A program made the translations under genes and the position numbers. From Prevotella sp. CAG:755 (GTDB taxonomy: Bacteria > Bacteroidota > Bacteroidia > Bacteroidales > Bacteroidaceae): a stretch of DNA of 9,202 nt. The notes beneath the pieces were generated by a model that ran no database searches, was not told the DNA's origin, and saw nothing but the letters and a program-made list of their open reading frames with translations. Below are positions 1 to 7,170 of the stretch, one piece after another; the first letter of the stretch is position 1, and the number at the start of each line of letters is the position of its first letter. Location: positions 888 to 10,089 of the forward strand of contig HF989236.1 of assembly GCA_000431275.1 (NCBI GenBank). The letters run 5' to 3'.

Positions 1-1
1 C

Positions 2-910
2 GACACGACGCTCGAAGTGGGCGACGAACTGAACGTCACCTGTGCGCAAGACGACGTCGACGCCATCACGGCTTTCCTCGGCACGGTGGTCGAGGTCGAC
101 TGGCAGGCTGAGAAGACGCCCAGCGTGTCGCGGCGCATCGTGGTGACGCAGAGCGAGGTGAACGGGAAGACCTTTGGCGAGATGCATTTCAGCTCGCTGC
201 ACGGCGTGAACGTGACGCGCGTGACGCGTTCGGGCATGGAACTCTTTGCCAACCGCAACCTGCGCTTGCAGATCGGCGACCGCCTGATGGTGGTCGGCCC
301 GGAAGACGCCGTGAACCGGGTGACGCGCCTGTTGGGCAACTCGGTCAAGCGACTCGACCATCCGAACATCGCGTCGATCTTTATCGGCATCCTTGTCGGC
401 ATTATCTTCGGAAGCATTCCCTTTGCTTTCCCCGGCATTCCCAACCCGGTGAAGCTCGGCCTCGCAGGTGGTCCGCTGATTATTGCTATCTTGGCCGGAC
501 GCTACGGTTACAAGTTCCATCTTGTCACTTATACCACCACGTCGGCCAACCTGTTGCTGCGTGAGGTCGGGCTGGTGCTCTTCTTGGCCAGTGTGGGCAT
601 CAAGGCGGGCGCCGGGTTCTGGCACACTGTCGTTGAGGGCGACGGGCTATGGTACGTGTTCTGCGGCTTCCTCATTACGATAATCCCGATTCTGATAATG
701 GGCGTCATCGCGCGGATAAAGTTCAAGATGAACTACTTTACGCTGATGGGTCTCATCGCAGGTACGAACACCGACCCTCCAGCCTTGGCTTTTGCCAATG
801 CGTCGTCGAACACCGACGCACCGGCTGTGGGTTACTCCACGGTCTATCCCTTGGCCATGTTCCTGCGTATCCTGACGGCACAGATCATCATCCTGTTCCT
901 CTGCGCATAG
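2..910 (+). CDS. YidE/AspT-family putative transporter, 3' part (5' end outside window)
   Basis: C-terminal 302 residues of an inner-membrane protein of the aspartate:alanine exchanger (AAE) family. The frame is open to the left edge, so the GTG at 17 is internal and not the start. Family members are usually about 550 residues: membrane half, two RCK_C (TrkA-C) domains, second membrane half. Here residues 1-35 are the tail of the first RCK_C domain and about 40-115 the complete second one, ending in [12 protein letters not shown]. The second membrane half follows, with hydrophobic segments near 123-144, 151-166, 186-203, 216-238, 246-266 and 276-301. Family-type motifs are [46 protein letters not shown] and [21 protein letters not shown] domains suggest gating by a ligand or ion. 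The substrate cannot be told: AspT exchanges aspartate for alanine, but most YidE-like members are uncharacterised. It ends 25 bp before a strong terminator and converges with ispD. Confidence 0.9.
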   Translation, partial: DTTLEVGDELNVTCAQDDVDAITAFLGTVVEVDWQAEKTPSVSRRIVVTQSEVNGKTFGEMHFSSLHGVNVTRVTRSGMELFANRNLRLQIGDRLMVVGPEDAVNRVTRLLGNSVKRLDHPNIASIFIGILVGIIFGSIPFAFPGIPNPVKLGLAGGPLIIAILAGRYGYKFHLVTYTTTSANLLLREVGLVLFLASVGIKAGAGFWHTVVEGDGLWYVFCGFLITIIPILIMGVIARIKFKMNYFTLMGLIAGTNTDPPALAFANASSNTDAPAVGYSTVYPLAMFLRILTAQIIILFLCA

Positions 911-935
911 CTTGCGTAGCCGACAGGTTAGTATG

Positions 936-981
936 AAAAGGACGTCCCCGGCTTTTGAATGAAGCCGGGGACGTCCTTTTT
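936..981 (+). terminator. Strong hairpin terminator between convergent genes, probably bidirectional
   Basis: Perfect 19-bp inverted repeat: left arm 936-954 (AAAAGGACGTCCCCGGCTT) and right arm 962-980, with a 7-nt loop at 955-961. The right arm ends in TTTTT (977-981) on the + strand, and the left arm begins with AAAA, which reads as UUUU on the minus strand. Both the transporter transcript (stop at 910) and the ispD transcript (stop at 1033) run into it. This geometry is typical of a bidirectional intrinsic terminator, with the GC-rich core flanked by A and T tracts. Confidence 0.92.
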
Positions 982-996
982 GCTGTGGCGTTTGTT

Positions 997-1038
997 GTCT
1001 TGTCCTTCCTGTCAGCCGTCTTGTCCCTCCGGTCAGGC
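997..1038. repeat. 21-bp imperfect tandem duplication across the ispD stop codon
   Basis: Positions 997-1015 read GTCTTGTCCTTCCTGTCAG and 1018-1036 read GTCTTGTCCCTCCGGTCAG: 17 of 19 bases match at a 21-bp spacing. The ispD stop codon (1033-1035 on the minus strand) lies in the right copy. Because 21 is a multiple of 3, the left copy carries a second in-frame TGA at 1012-1014. It looks like a small local duplication at the 3' end of ispD that did not alter the protein beyond its last residues. I see no function for it. Confidence 0.6.
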
Positions 1039-1749
1039 TTGGAGGAAACGCTCGAGCAGGGGAATGTCTTCGGGATAGGTGAGTTTCATGTTGCGTTCGT
1101 CGCCGTCAACCAAGTGTATAGGCGTGTCGGGCAGGTAGCGGAATACCACACCGCAGTCGTCCGTCGTGCGGAACGATGGGTCGGCCAAGGCGAGGGCGTA
1201 AGCACGGCGCAGGGTACTGCTGCGGAAGCCCTGCGGTGTCTGCATGCGGCGTAGGGCATTGCGGTCTGGATAGGCGGTGACGTGTCCATCGTTGCTTTCG
1301 ATGATGGTGTCGACGACAGGGAGGGCGGTGGCGACGACTTCGTGCTCCAGCAAGGCTTCGACAACTCGTGTGATGACGTCTGCACCAACCAAGGGGCGGG
1401 CCGCGTCGTGGAAGAGCAGGTCGGCTTCAGTGTCCTCGTACAGGCGAAGCGCGGCCAGCGTCGATTCATGACGTTCGCGGCCGCCTGCGATGATGTGCGT
1501 CACTTTAAGCCATGCGTTGCGTTCCGCCATGCGGCGTATGTTGGCCAGGTGTTCGTCCGGACCGACGATGACGACCTCATCGATGTCCAGGTGGTCTGTG
1601 AAAGCCTCCACTGCATGCTCGAGGACGGTGTGCCCGCCCAAAGGGAGAAACTGCTTGGGCGTTTCGCAGCCCATGCGTCGGCCGCTTCCTGCCGCCAGCA
1701 CGACGGCGATGCGCTTGCGTGCCAGCCTTGTGCTTGTTGGGGCAGTCAT
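1033..1749 (-). CDS. ispD: 2-C-methyl-D-erythritol 4-phosphate cytidylyltransferase (IspD)
   Basis: Transfers CMP from CTP to 2-C-methyl-D-erythritol 4-phosphate, giving CDP-methylerythritol; this is the third step of the MEP isoprenoid pathway, in the cytosol. At 238 residues it is full length for the family. The glycine-rich CTP-binding loop is at 17-27 (VLAAGSGRRMG), with the conserved lysine K32 in PKQF. Other family motifs are GGRERHESTLAAL at 89-101, HDAARPLV at 114-121, D148-T149 in PVVDTI, DRN at 162-164, TPQGF at 171-175, and K222 in NMKLTYPEDI, which matches the substrate-binding lysine of E. coli IspD. The ATG at 1749 overlaps the rnr stop as ATGA, so translational coupling to rnr is likely. 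The start leaves about 13 residues ahead of the first strand, slightly longer than in E. coli. A strong terminator lies about 50 bp past the stop. No ispF is fused or adjacent. Confidence 0.97.
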   Translation of the reverse strand: MTAPTSTRLARKRIAVVLAAGSGRRMGCETPKQFLPLGGHTVLEHAVEAFTDHLDIDEVVIVGPDEHLANIRRMAERNAWLKVTHIIAGGRERHESTLAALRLYEDTEADLLFHDAARPLVGADVITRVVEALLEHEVVATALPVVDTIIESNDGHVTAYPDRNALRRMQTPQGFRSSTLRRAYALALADPSFRTTDDCGVVFRYLPDTPIHLVDGDERNMKLTYPEDIPLLERFLQA

Positions 1750-4046
1750 TTCTTAGGACTCCGTTTTGCTTGAGGTTTCCGGCGGCCGCGACCTTTGGTT
1801 TTCGGTGCTGCCGGCGTAGGCTCTTCGGTTGCCACGAGGGCGAAGTCGAGTTGTTTGCGGTCGATGTTGGCACGCGCCACACGGATGCGGACCGGATCGC
1901 CAATGGCGTAGACTCTCCCACGTTTGCGGCCACGCAGGCAGTAGTTGCGCTCGTCAAATTCGTAGTAGTCACCTTCAAGGTCGCGAAGCGGCACCATTCC
2001 CTCACATTTGTTTTCGTCGATCTCGACGTACAGACCGAATTCCGTGACGCCACTCACCTTGCCGTCGAATTCCTGACCGACACGTTCAGCCATGAACTCG
2101 ACTTGTTTGTACTTGATGCTGGCGCGTTCTGCCTTGGCTGCGAGTTGTTCCATCGCCGAGGCGTGTTCGCAGAGTTCTTCGCACTTATCGGCGTTCACAG
2201 ACCTTCCGCCGGCCATGTATCGCGTCAGGAGGCGGTGGACCATCGTGTCGGGATAGCGGCGTATCGGTGAGGTGAAGTGTGTGTAGTAGTCGAACATCAG
2301 GCCGTAGTGGCCGATGTTGTGGACACTGTATCGTGCTTTCATCATGGCGCGCAGGGCGATTGTCTCGACGAGGTCCTCTTCTTTTTGCCCCTTGACGTCT
2401 TCAAGGAGTTTGTTGAGGCTTTTGCTGATGTCAGTCTTGCTTCCTTCTGTTCGCAGACGGTAGCCGAACTTGCCGATGAAGGCGCTCAGCTTTTCGAGCT
2501 TTTCGGGATCGGGTACGTCGTGGATGCGGTATGGGAATGTCTTGGGCTTCTTCCCCTTGCCTGGTTTGCCTATTTTCTCGGCGACCGAGCGGTTCGCAAG
2601 TAGCATGAATTCCTCGACAAGCTTATTGGCGTCTTTCGCCACCTTGAAATAGGTCGAAACGGGCTTGCCCTGCTCGTCGATTTCAAAGCGGACTTCGGCG
2701 CGGTCGAAGCCGATGGAGCCGTGGGCAAAGCGCCGTTTCCGCAGGAGCTTGGCCAAGCGGTTCAGGGTGATGAGTTCGGTGGCATATTCTCCGACTGGCT
2801 TGCCGTTGGGGCCAGGTTCGACGCGTGCGGGATGTTCGCCCGGCTGGTGGAGGTCTTCTTCCGAGGCCTCGCCGTTTTGTTCGAGGATGTTCTGCACTTC
2901 TTCATAGACGAAGCGGCGGTTCGAGCGGATGACCGTGTGCGCCGGGTGCCATGTCAGGACGTCGCCTTTGTCGTTCATGGTGAATATGGCCGAAAACGCG
3001 AGCTTGTCTTCGTCAGGGCGGAGCGAGCAGATGTAGTTGCAGAGGCGTTCGGGGAGCATGGGGATGGTGCGGTCGACGAGGTAAACGCTTGTGGCGCGTT
3101 GCTGGGCTTCGCGGTCGATGATATCGCCTTCTTTGACATAATGTGACACGTCGGCTATGTGAACGCCGATTTCCCACAGTCCGTCGTCGAGGCGCCGTAT
3201 CGAGAGGGCGTCGTCGAAGTCTTTGGCGTCGCGTGGGTCGATGGTGAATGTGGTGACGCTCCGGAAGTCTTCACGCTCTTTGAGGTCTTCGGGAGTGATG
3301 TCGGCGGGGATGCGTTCGGCCGCTTCTTCCACTTTCTTGGGGTAGGTGTACGGAAGGCCGAATTCGGCGAGGATGGCGTGCATCTCGGCGTTGTTCTCTC
3401 CTTCCTTGCCGAGAATGTCGATGACCTTGCCGATCGGGTTTTTTGCCTCGTCGGGCCATTCGACAATCTTAACGACCGCTTTGTCACCGGTCTGTCCGCC
3501 GCCCAACAGGTCCTTTGGTATGAAAATGTCGTTGGCCAAGGCGCGGCCTTCGGTGATGAGGAAACCGTAGTCGTGACTGACTTTGAGTTTCCCGACGAAT
3601 GTCTCGCGGGCGCGTTTCAGTACTTCAATCACTTCGGCCTCGCGCGTGTGACCTGACCGGCGGGCCAGCATCGTGACACGGACGCGGTCGCCGTCGAGCG
3701 CGTGGCCCGAGTTGCGTTCGCAGACAAGGATGGACTTACCGCCGTCGTCGGGAATGAAACTGTTACGGCCGTTACGCTTGCGCATGAATGTGCCTTCCAT
3801 CACCTGCGAGCGGACGGCGTAGCGGTAGTGGCCCCGCTCGTCGGTCGAGAGGTAGTCATCGAGCACAAGCTCGCGCAACACGTCCATCGTGAGCATCTTA
3901 GCGGGATGTGTGTCAGCCTGTATGGTCTTGAAGATGTCCTTGACGTCGAATTCTGTCGATGCGTGGCGTTCCATCAGGTCAAGGATACGCTTCCTTATCT
4001 CTTTCTTTGTCAGGCGGCGTGCGCCTTTCGTTTTTCCTTTTCCCAT
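1746..4046 (-). CDS. rnr: Ribonuclease R, 3'-to-5' exoribonuclease
   Basis: Processive, hydrolytic 3'-5' exoribonuclease of the RNB (RNase II) family, able to degrade structured RNA; cytosolic. The 766 residues show the full RNase R order. A winged-helix-like N-terminus is at about 12-78. Cold-shock domain 1 is at about 84-145 (GTFMRKRNGRNSFIPD) and domain 2 at about 150-212 (FVGKLKVSHDYGFLI). The RNB catalytic domain is at about 258-610 and an S1 domain at about 657-738 (FDGKVSGVTEFGLYVEI). A basic tail ends in KGRGRRKPQAKRSPKK. Metal-binding aspartates appear as D270, D273, D276, D278 and D279 in TIDPRDAKDFDDA. The RNB signature TSPIRRYPD is at 592-600. An acidic, Pro/Gly-rich stretch at about 390-420 looks like an insertion in the catalytic domain. 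The start is preceded by an A-rich leader (AAAACAAAAGAC) without a clear Shine-Dalgarno, usual in Bacteroidota. It overlaps ispD by 4 bp and lies 120 bp after waaA. Confidence 0.97.
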   Translation of the reverse strand: MGKGKTKGARRLTKKEIRKRILDLMERHASTEFDVKDIFKTIQADTHPAKMLTMDVLRELVLDDYLSTDERGHYRYAVRSQVMEGTFMRKRNGRNSFIPDDGGKSILVCERNSGHALDGDRVRVTMLARRSGHTREAEVIEVLKRARETFVGKLKVSHDYGFLITEGRALANDIFIPKDLLGGGQTGDKAVVKIVEWPDEAKNPIGKVIDILGKEGENNAEMHAILAEFGLPYTYPKKVEEAAERIPADITPEDLKEREDFRSVTTFTIDPRDAKDFDDALSIRRLDDGLWEIGVHIADVSHYVKEGDIIDREAQQRATSVYLVDRTIPMLPERLCNYICSLRPDEDKLAFSAIFTMNDKGDVLTWHPAHTVIRSNRRFVYEEVQNILEQNGEASEEDLHQPGEHPARVEPGPNGKPVGEYATELITLNRLAKLLRKRRFAHGSIGFDRAEVRFEIDEQGKPVSTYFKVAKDANKLVEEFMLLANRSVAEKIGKPGKGKKPKTFPYRIHDVPDPEKLEKLSAFIGKFGYRLRTEGSKTDISKSLNKLLEDVKGQKEEDLVETIALRAMMKARYSVHNIGHYGLMFDYYTHFTSPIRRYPDTMVHRLLTRYMAGGRSVNADKCEELCEHASAMEQLAAKAERASIKYKQVEFMAERVGQEFDGKVSGVTEFGLYVEIDENKCEGMVPLRDLEGDYYEFDERNYCLRGRKRGRVYAIGDPVRIRVARANIDRKQLDFALVATEEPTPAAPKTKGRGRRKPQAKRSPKK

Positions 4047-4081
4047 GTCTTTTGTTTTAATGGCAGTGCCGGATCTGAATA

Positions 4082-4089
4082 CAAAGTAA
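4082..4089 (-). promoter_or_regulatory. Candidate -7 promoter element upstream of rnr
   Basis: In the 120-bp gap between the waaA stop and the rnr start, the minus strand reads TTACTTTG, matching 7 of the 8 positions of the Bacteroidota TAnnTTTG -7 element, about 35 nt before the rnr ATG. I see no convincing TTTG-like -33 element at the usual spacing. The gap length suggests an internal promoter for rnr-ispD. No clear terminator for waaA is visible in the gap, so readthrough from upstream is also possible. Confidence 0.3.
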
Positions 4090-4166
4090 GTGGTTTTCTC
4101 GTCTCGGCGTGCCGGATTAAGGAATAATAACGTGGAAAACTTTCCGCGTAGCGCCGCTCGTGTGTG

Positions 4167-5384
4167 TCAGAAGTGGACCTCGCGGAAAATGGCTTCCGTG
4201 GCACCTGAGTTGCGGCGGATGTAATCGCCGGCAGCTTGGCCGCTTTTGGCAAGGGCCCTTTCGTCGGCCAAGAGGCGGTCGGCTTGTGCCTGGAAGTCGT
4301 CGGCCGAGGTGACTTCGAAGCTGCCGCCTTCATTGATGAGGTCGCGGGCTTCGCGGAAACGCTGGTTGTTCGGGCCGAAGAATACCGGCACGCCATAGAC
4401 AGCCGCCTCAGGCACGTTGTGGATGCCTACGCCGAAACCGCCGCCGACATAGGCCAGCGTGGCATAGCGGTAGAGGCTCGAAAGGAGGCCATAGCCGTCG
4501 ATGATGAGGCAGTCGGCCTGCGCGGAGCTTTCGGGGGTGGCTTGGGAATAGCGCAGGGCCGGTCGTTTGAGGCGCTGTTCGATGCTGTTGAGGCGCTCCT
4601 CGTTCACCTCATGCGGCGCGATGATAAGCTTTAACTCCGGATGACGGTTGAAGTAGGGGATGAGTATTTCCTCGTCCGGGGGCCAGGTGCTTCCGGCCAC
4701 AATAGTCCGGCTGTCGCCTGTCAGGGCGGCAGCCAGCGGCAGGGACTTGGCTTGGTTCCGGATGTCGATGACGCGGTCGAAGCGTGTGTCGCCCGTGACG
4801 CTTACCTGTGTTACGCCAAGGCTGTTCAGCAGCCGGCGTGAGGCCTCATTCTGTACAAAGAAATGGTTGAAGTGGTGTAGCACGCGGGCATAGCCTCGGC
4901 CGTAGGGACGGAAGAAAATCTGGTCGTTGCGGAAGATGCTCGATACGCTGTACACCGGCACGCCGGCGCGGTGGAGTTCGTCAATGTAGTGGTGCCAGAA
5001 CTCATATTTGATGAAGAACGCTTTTTCGGGTTGTACCAGTCGGACGAAGCGCCGGGCATTCAGCGGTGTGTCGAACGGCAGGTAACAGACGAGGTCGGCT
5101 CCGGCGTAATCCTTGCGTACCTCGTAGCCCGACGGGGAGAAGAATGTGAGCAGAATGCGCTTTTCCGGATGCTCGCGGCGCAGTCGTTCCATGAGTGGAC
5201 GGCCTTGCTCGAATTCGCCAAGCGAGGCCGCATGGAACCAGACGTAGTGTTGTCTCTCTTTCGCGTGGTCACGCAGGGTGCGCCACGTCTTTCGGTGCCC
5301 CTTTATCATCAGGCGGGCCTTGCGGTTGGTCAGCGAAGCCAGTCGCACAGCCAGCGCGTAAAGATAGATGGCGATAGTGTACAT
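4167..5384 (-). CDS. waaA: 3-deoxy-D-manno-octulosonic acid (Kdo) transferase
   Basis: GT30-family glycosyltransferase (also called KdtA) that moves Kdo from CMP-Kdo onto the lipid A precursor, starting the lipopolysaccharide core at the inner face of the cytoplasmic membrane. 405 residues, close to the usual length. A hydrophobic N-terminal segment (about 3-18) is the expected single membrane anchor. The N-terminal GT-B domain has FHAASLGEFEQ at 50-60; E57 in SLGE corresponds to the catalytic base of the family. FFSPSGYE (81-88), YLPFDTP (101-107) and FIKYEFW (124-130) follow. The C-terminal CMP-Kdo-binding domain has GDTRFDR (198-204), GSTWPPDE (231-238), IAPHEV (255-260) and YVGGGFGVGIHNVPEAAVYG (312-331). 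How many Kdo units it adds cannot be read from the sequence. It starts 21 bp after the gltX stop, so both are probably on one mRNA. Confidence 0.95.
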   Translation of the reverse strand: MYTIAIYLYALAVRLASLTNRKARLMIKGHRKTWRTLRDHAKERQHYVWFHAASLGEFEQGRPLMERLRREHPEKRILLTFFSPSGYEVRKDYAGADLVCYLPFDTPLNARRFVRLVQPEKAFFIKYEFWHHYIDELHRAGVPVYSVSSIFRNDQIFFRPYGRGYARVLHHFNHFFVQNEASRRLLNSLGVTQVSVTGDTRFDRVIDIRNQAKSLPLAAALTGDSRTIVAGSTWPPDEEILIPYFNRHPELKLIIAPHEVNEERLNSIEQRLKRPALRYSQATPESSAQADCLIIDGYGLLSSLYRYATLAYVGGGFGVGIHNVPEAAVYGVPVFFGPNNQRFREARDLINEGGSFEVTSADDFQAQADRLLADERALAKSGQAAGDYIRRNSGATEAIFREVHF

Positions 5385-5405
5385 CTCCGGTGGTGTTACG
5401 AACGG

Positions 5406-6923
5406 TTATTTCAGCGCTTCGATGGCGCGGTGCATACGATTGAGCGTTTCTTCCTTACCCAAGAAGGCGGCAAGTTCGTACATGTCCGGGCCTTTCCCGG
5501 TGCCGACGAGACATACCCGCCATGCGTTCCACGGCTTGATGCCTGTTTGTTCGGCCCATGGGTCGACCGTGGCTTTTTGTGTCTCGGCGCTGAAATCGTC
5601 GAGGCTTTCGAGCAGGCTGGCAAGCTGGCTCATCTCGGCGCCGGTCGTCTCTTTCCAGTTCTTGCGGGTGAACTTGTCGTCCATTGAATAGGTGCTGGGG
5701 GCAATGAAGAAGAAGTCGCAAAGCGGCCATAATTCGTGGATGAAATTGATCTTCTTCATCTTCATCATGCCTACTACGGCCGTCACGCGGTCTATCGGCG
5801 CTGTGATGCCGTTCTGCCGGAGGATTCTGTCGAACGCAGGGGCGAGCGCGTCGTCATTTGTTTTAAGGATGTATTCCCGGTTGAACCACATCCCCTTGAC
5901 GTAGTCGAACTTGGCGCCCGCTTTGCTGCAATGACCGATGTCGAACAGGCGGATAAGCTCGTCCATTGACAGGATTTCCTGGTCCGTTCCCGGGTTCCAG
6001 CCTAATAGTGCGAGGAAGTTGATGACGGCTTCGGGGAGGTAGCCGCTCTCGCGGTAGCCTGTCGAGATGTCGCCCGTCTTCGGGTCGTGCCACTCCAAGG
6101 GGAACACGGGGAAGCCCAAACGGTCGCCGTCCCGTTTCGAGAGCTTGCCCTTGCCGTCGGGTTTGAGCAGGAGGGGCAGGTGGGCGAAGCGGGGCATCGT
6201 GTCGGCCCATCCCAGTGCCCGGTAGAGCAGCACATGGAGGGGGGCCGAGGGCAGCCACTCCTCGCCACGGATGACATGGGTGACGCGCATAAGATGGTCG
6301 TCGACGATGTTGGCCAAGTGGTAGGTGGGCAGGTCGTCTGCTGATTTGTAGAGGACTTTGTCGTCGAGGATGGAAGAGTTTATCTTGACGTCACCGCGGA
6401 TGAGGTCGTCGACGTGGACGTCTTCGCCCGGCTCTACCTTGAAGCGGACCACGTATTGCGTGCCGGCGTCGATGAGGCGTTTCACCTCGTCGGGCGAGAG
6501 GGTGAGCGAGTTACGCATCTGGCCACGTGTCGAGGCGTCGTACTGGAAGTTCTTCACCTCTTCGCGCTTGGCTTCAAGCTCCTCGGGGGTGTCGAAGGCG
6601 ATGTAGGCCTTGCCGTCGGTGAGGAGCTGGTCGACATAGCGTCGATAGATGTCGCGGCGCTCCGACTGGCGGTAGGGGCCGCAGTCGCCGCCGATGCCGA
6701 CACCCTCGTCGAAGTGGATGCCAAGCCATTTGAACGACTCGATGATGTATTCCTCCGCTCCGGGAACGAAGCGGCTCGAATCGGTGTCCTCGATGCGAAG
6801 AATGAGCTGGCCGCCGTGTTGGCGGGCAAAGAGGTAGTTGTACAGGGCGGTGCGCACGCCGCCGATATGTAGGGGGCCAGTGGGGCTGGGCGCAAATCGC
6901 ACCCTTACGGTAGGTTCGGTCAT
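5406..6923 (-). CDS. gltX: Glutamate--tRNA ligase (GluRS)
   Basis: Class I aminoacyl-tRNA synthetase that activates glutamate with ATP and charges tRNA-Glu in the cytosol. I place the start at the ATG at 6923 (505 residues), because [16 protein letters not shown] begins just where the family does. The frame stays open up to 7154, but that part crosses the promoter and the long hairpin and is not plausible protein. The HIGH-type motif is PLHIGG (17-22) and the KMSKS-type motif is [11 protein letters not shown] (260-270). [10 protein letters not shown] (43-52) and [12 protein letters not shown] (219-230) are family signatures. The anticodon-binding domain occupies about 330-505. The zinc-knuckle region reads YIAFDTPEE (107-115), with no cysteines where the E. 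coli enzyme has them, so a zinc-free form is expected. waaA follows after 21 bp. A good promoter element lies upstream. Confidence 0.97.
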   Translation of the reverse strand: MTEPTVRVRFAPSPTGPLHIGGVRTALYNYLFARQHGGQLILRIEDTDSSRFVPGAEEYIIESFKWLGIHFDEGVGIGGDCGPYRQSERRDIYRRYVDQLLTDGKAYIAFDTPEELEAKREEVKNFQYDASTRGQMRNSLTLSPDEVKRLIDAGTQYVVRFKVEPGEDVHVDDLIRGDVKINSSILDDKVLYKSADDLPTYHLANIVDDHLMRVTHVIRGEEWLPSAPLHVLLYRALGWADTMPRFAHLPLLLKPDGKGKLSKRDGDRLGFPVFPLEWHDPKTGDISTGYRESGYLPEAVINFLALLGWNPGTDQEILSMDELIRLFDIGHCSKAGAKFDYVKGMWFNREYILKTNDDALAPAFDRILRQNGITAPIDRVTAVVGMMKMKKINFIHELWPLCDFFFIAPSTYSMDDKFTRKNWKETTGAEMSQLASLLESLDDFSAETQKATVDPWAEQTGIKPWNAWRVCLVGTGKGPDMYELAAFLGKEETLNRMHRAIEALK

Positions 6924-6956
6924 GGAACTGATGTCTTTTTTCTTTGTATTACCCGG

Positions 6957-6964
6957 CAAATTTA
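6957..6964 (-). promoter_or_regulatory. Bacteroidota-type -7 promoter element for gltX
   Basis: The minus strand reads TAAATTTG, a perfect match to TAnnTTTG, the -7 element recognised by the Bacteroidota primary sigma factor. It lies 33 nt before the gltX ATG, giving an expected short A-rich leader (AATACAAAGAAAAAAGAC). No clear TTTG-like -33 box is found 19-25 nt further upstream, where the sequence is mostly A-rich. A 6-bp inverted repeat (CCGGCA/TGCCGG, 6953-6958 and 6980-6985) brackets the element. Probable promoter of gltX-waaA and perhaps of the whole downstream run. Confidence 0.65.
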
Positions 6965-7076
6965 CAATTTTTTTCGTTATGCCGGTTCTTTTTGCCGTTT
7001 CATCGTGTGGGTGGACTCCTGTCGTCGGTTTGCCTTCGAAACGGGCAGTCGTTTTGCTTAGGGAAGGGCTGAAAAC

Positions 7077-7152
7077 GGTCAGGGCGACAGAAAATCCTGT
7101 CGGCCGTCCAGAAACTTTCGGGCGGCTGACAGGATTTTCTGTCGCCCTGACC
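7077..7152 (-). terminator. Long nested inverted repeat after thrA, probable terminator
   Basis: A perfect 25-bp inverted repeat (7077-7101 with 7128-7152) encloses 26 nt that can pair further (7102-7109 with 7120-7127, including two G-T pairs), so the RNA could fold into a stem of about 33 bp with a small GAAAGUUUC-type loop. Each arm is also a small palindrome: CGACAG/CTGTCG at 7085-7102 and GACAG/CTGTC at 7128-7143. It begins 18 nt after the thrA stop on the minus strand and is followed by GTTTTCAG, a short U-run only. A role in ending or protecting the thrA transcript is likely. The extreme length and nested symmetry also fit a dispersed palindromic repeat. Confidence 0.7.
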
Positions 7153-7170
7153 ATACTGATGGTTCAGGTT

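Noticed and set aside
17..19. GTG at 17 as the start of the transporter gene
   Set aside because: The frame is open to base 2, and the protein begins in the middle of an RCK_C domain; the gene is cut by the window edge.
1719..2270. 183-codon + strand frame (and similar ones at 2721-3146, 3159-3656 and 6414-6872)
   Set aside because: All are mirror frames of rnr or gltX codons. They have no family motifs and no independent start signals.
4134..4145. Short palindrome GGAAAACTTTCC in the waaA-rnr gap as a terminator or operator
   Set aside because: Only 5-bp AT-rich arms with a 2-nt centre and no U-run; too weak to support a call.
4971..5687. 238-codon open frame on the + strand opposite waaA and gltX
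   Set aside because: It is antisense to two clear genes, matches no family I recognise, and is typical of spurious frames in GC-rich DNA.
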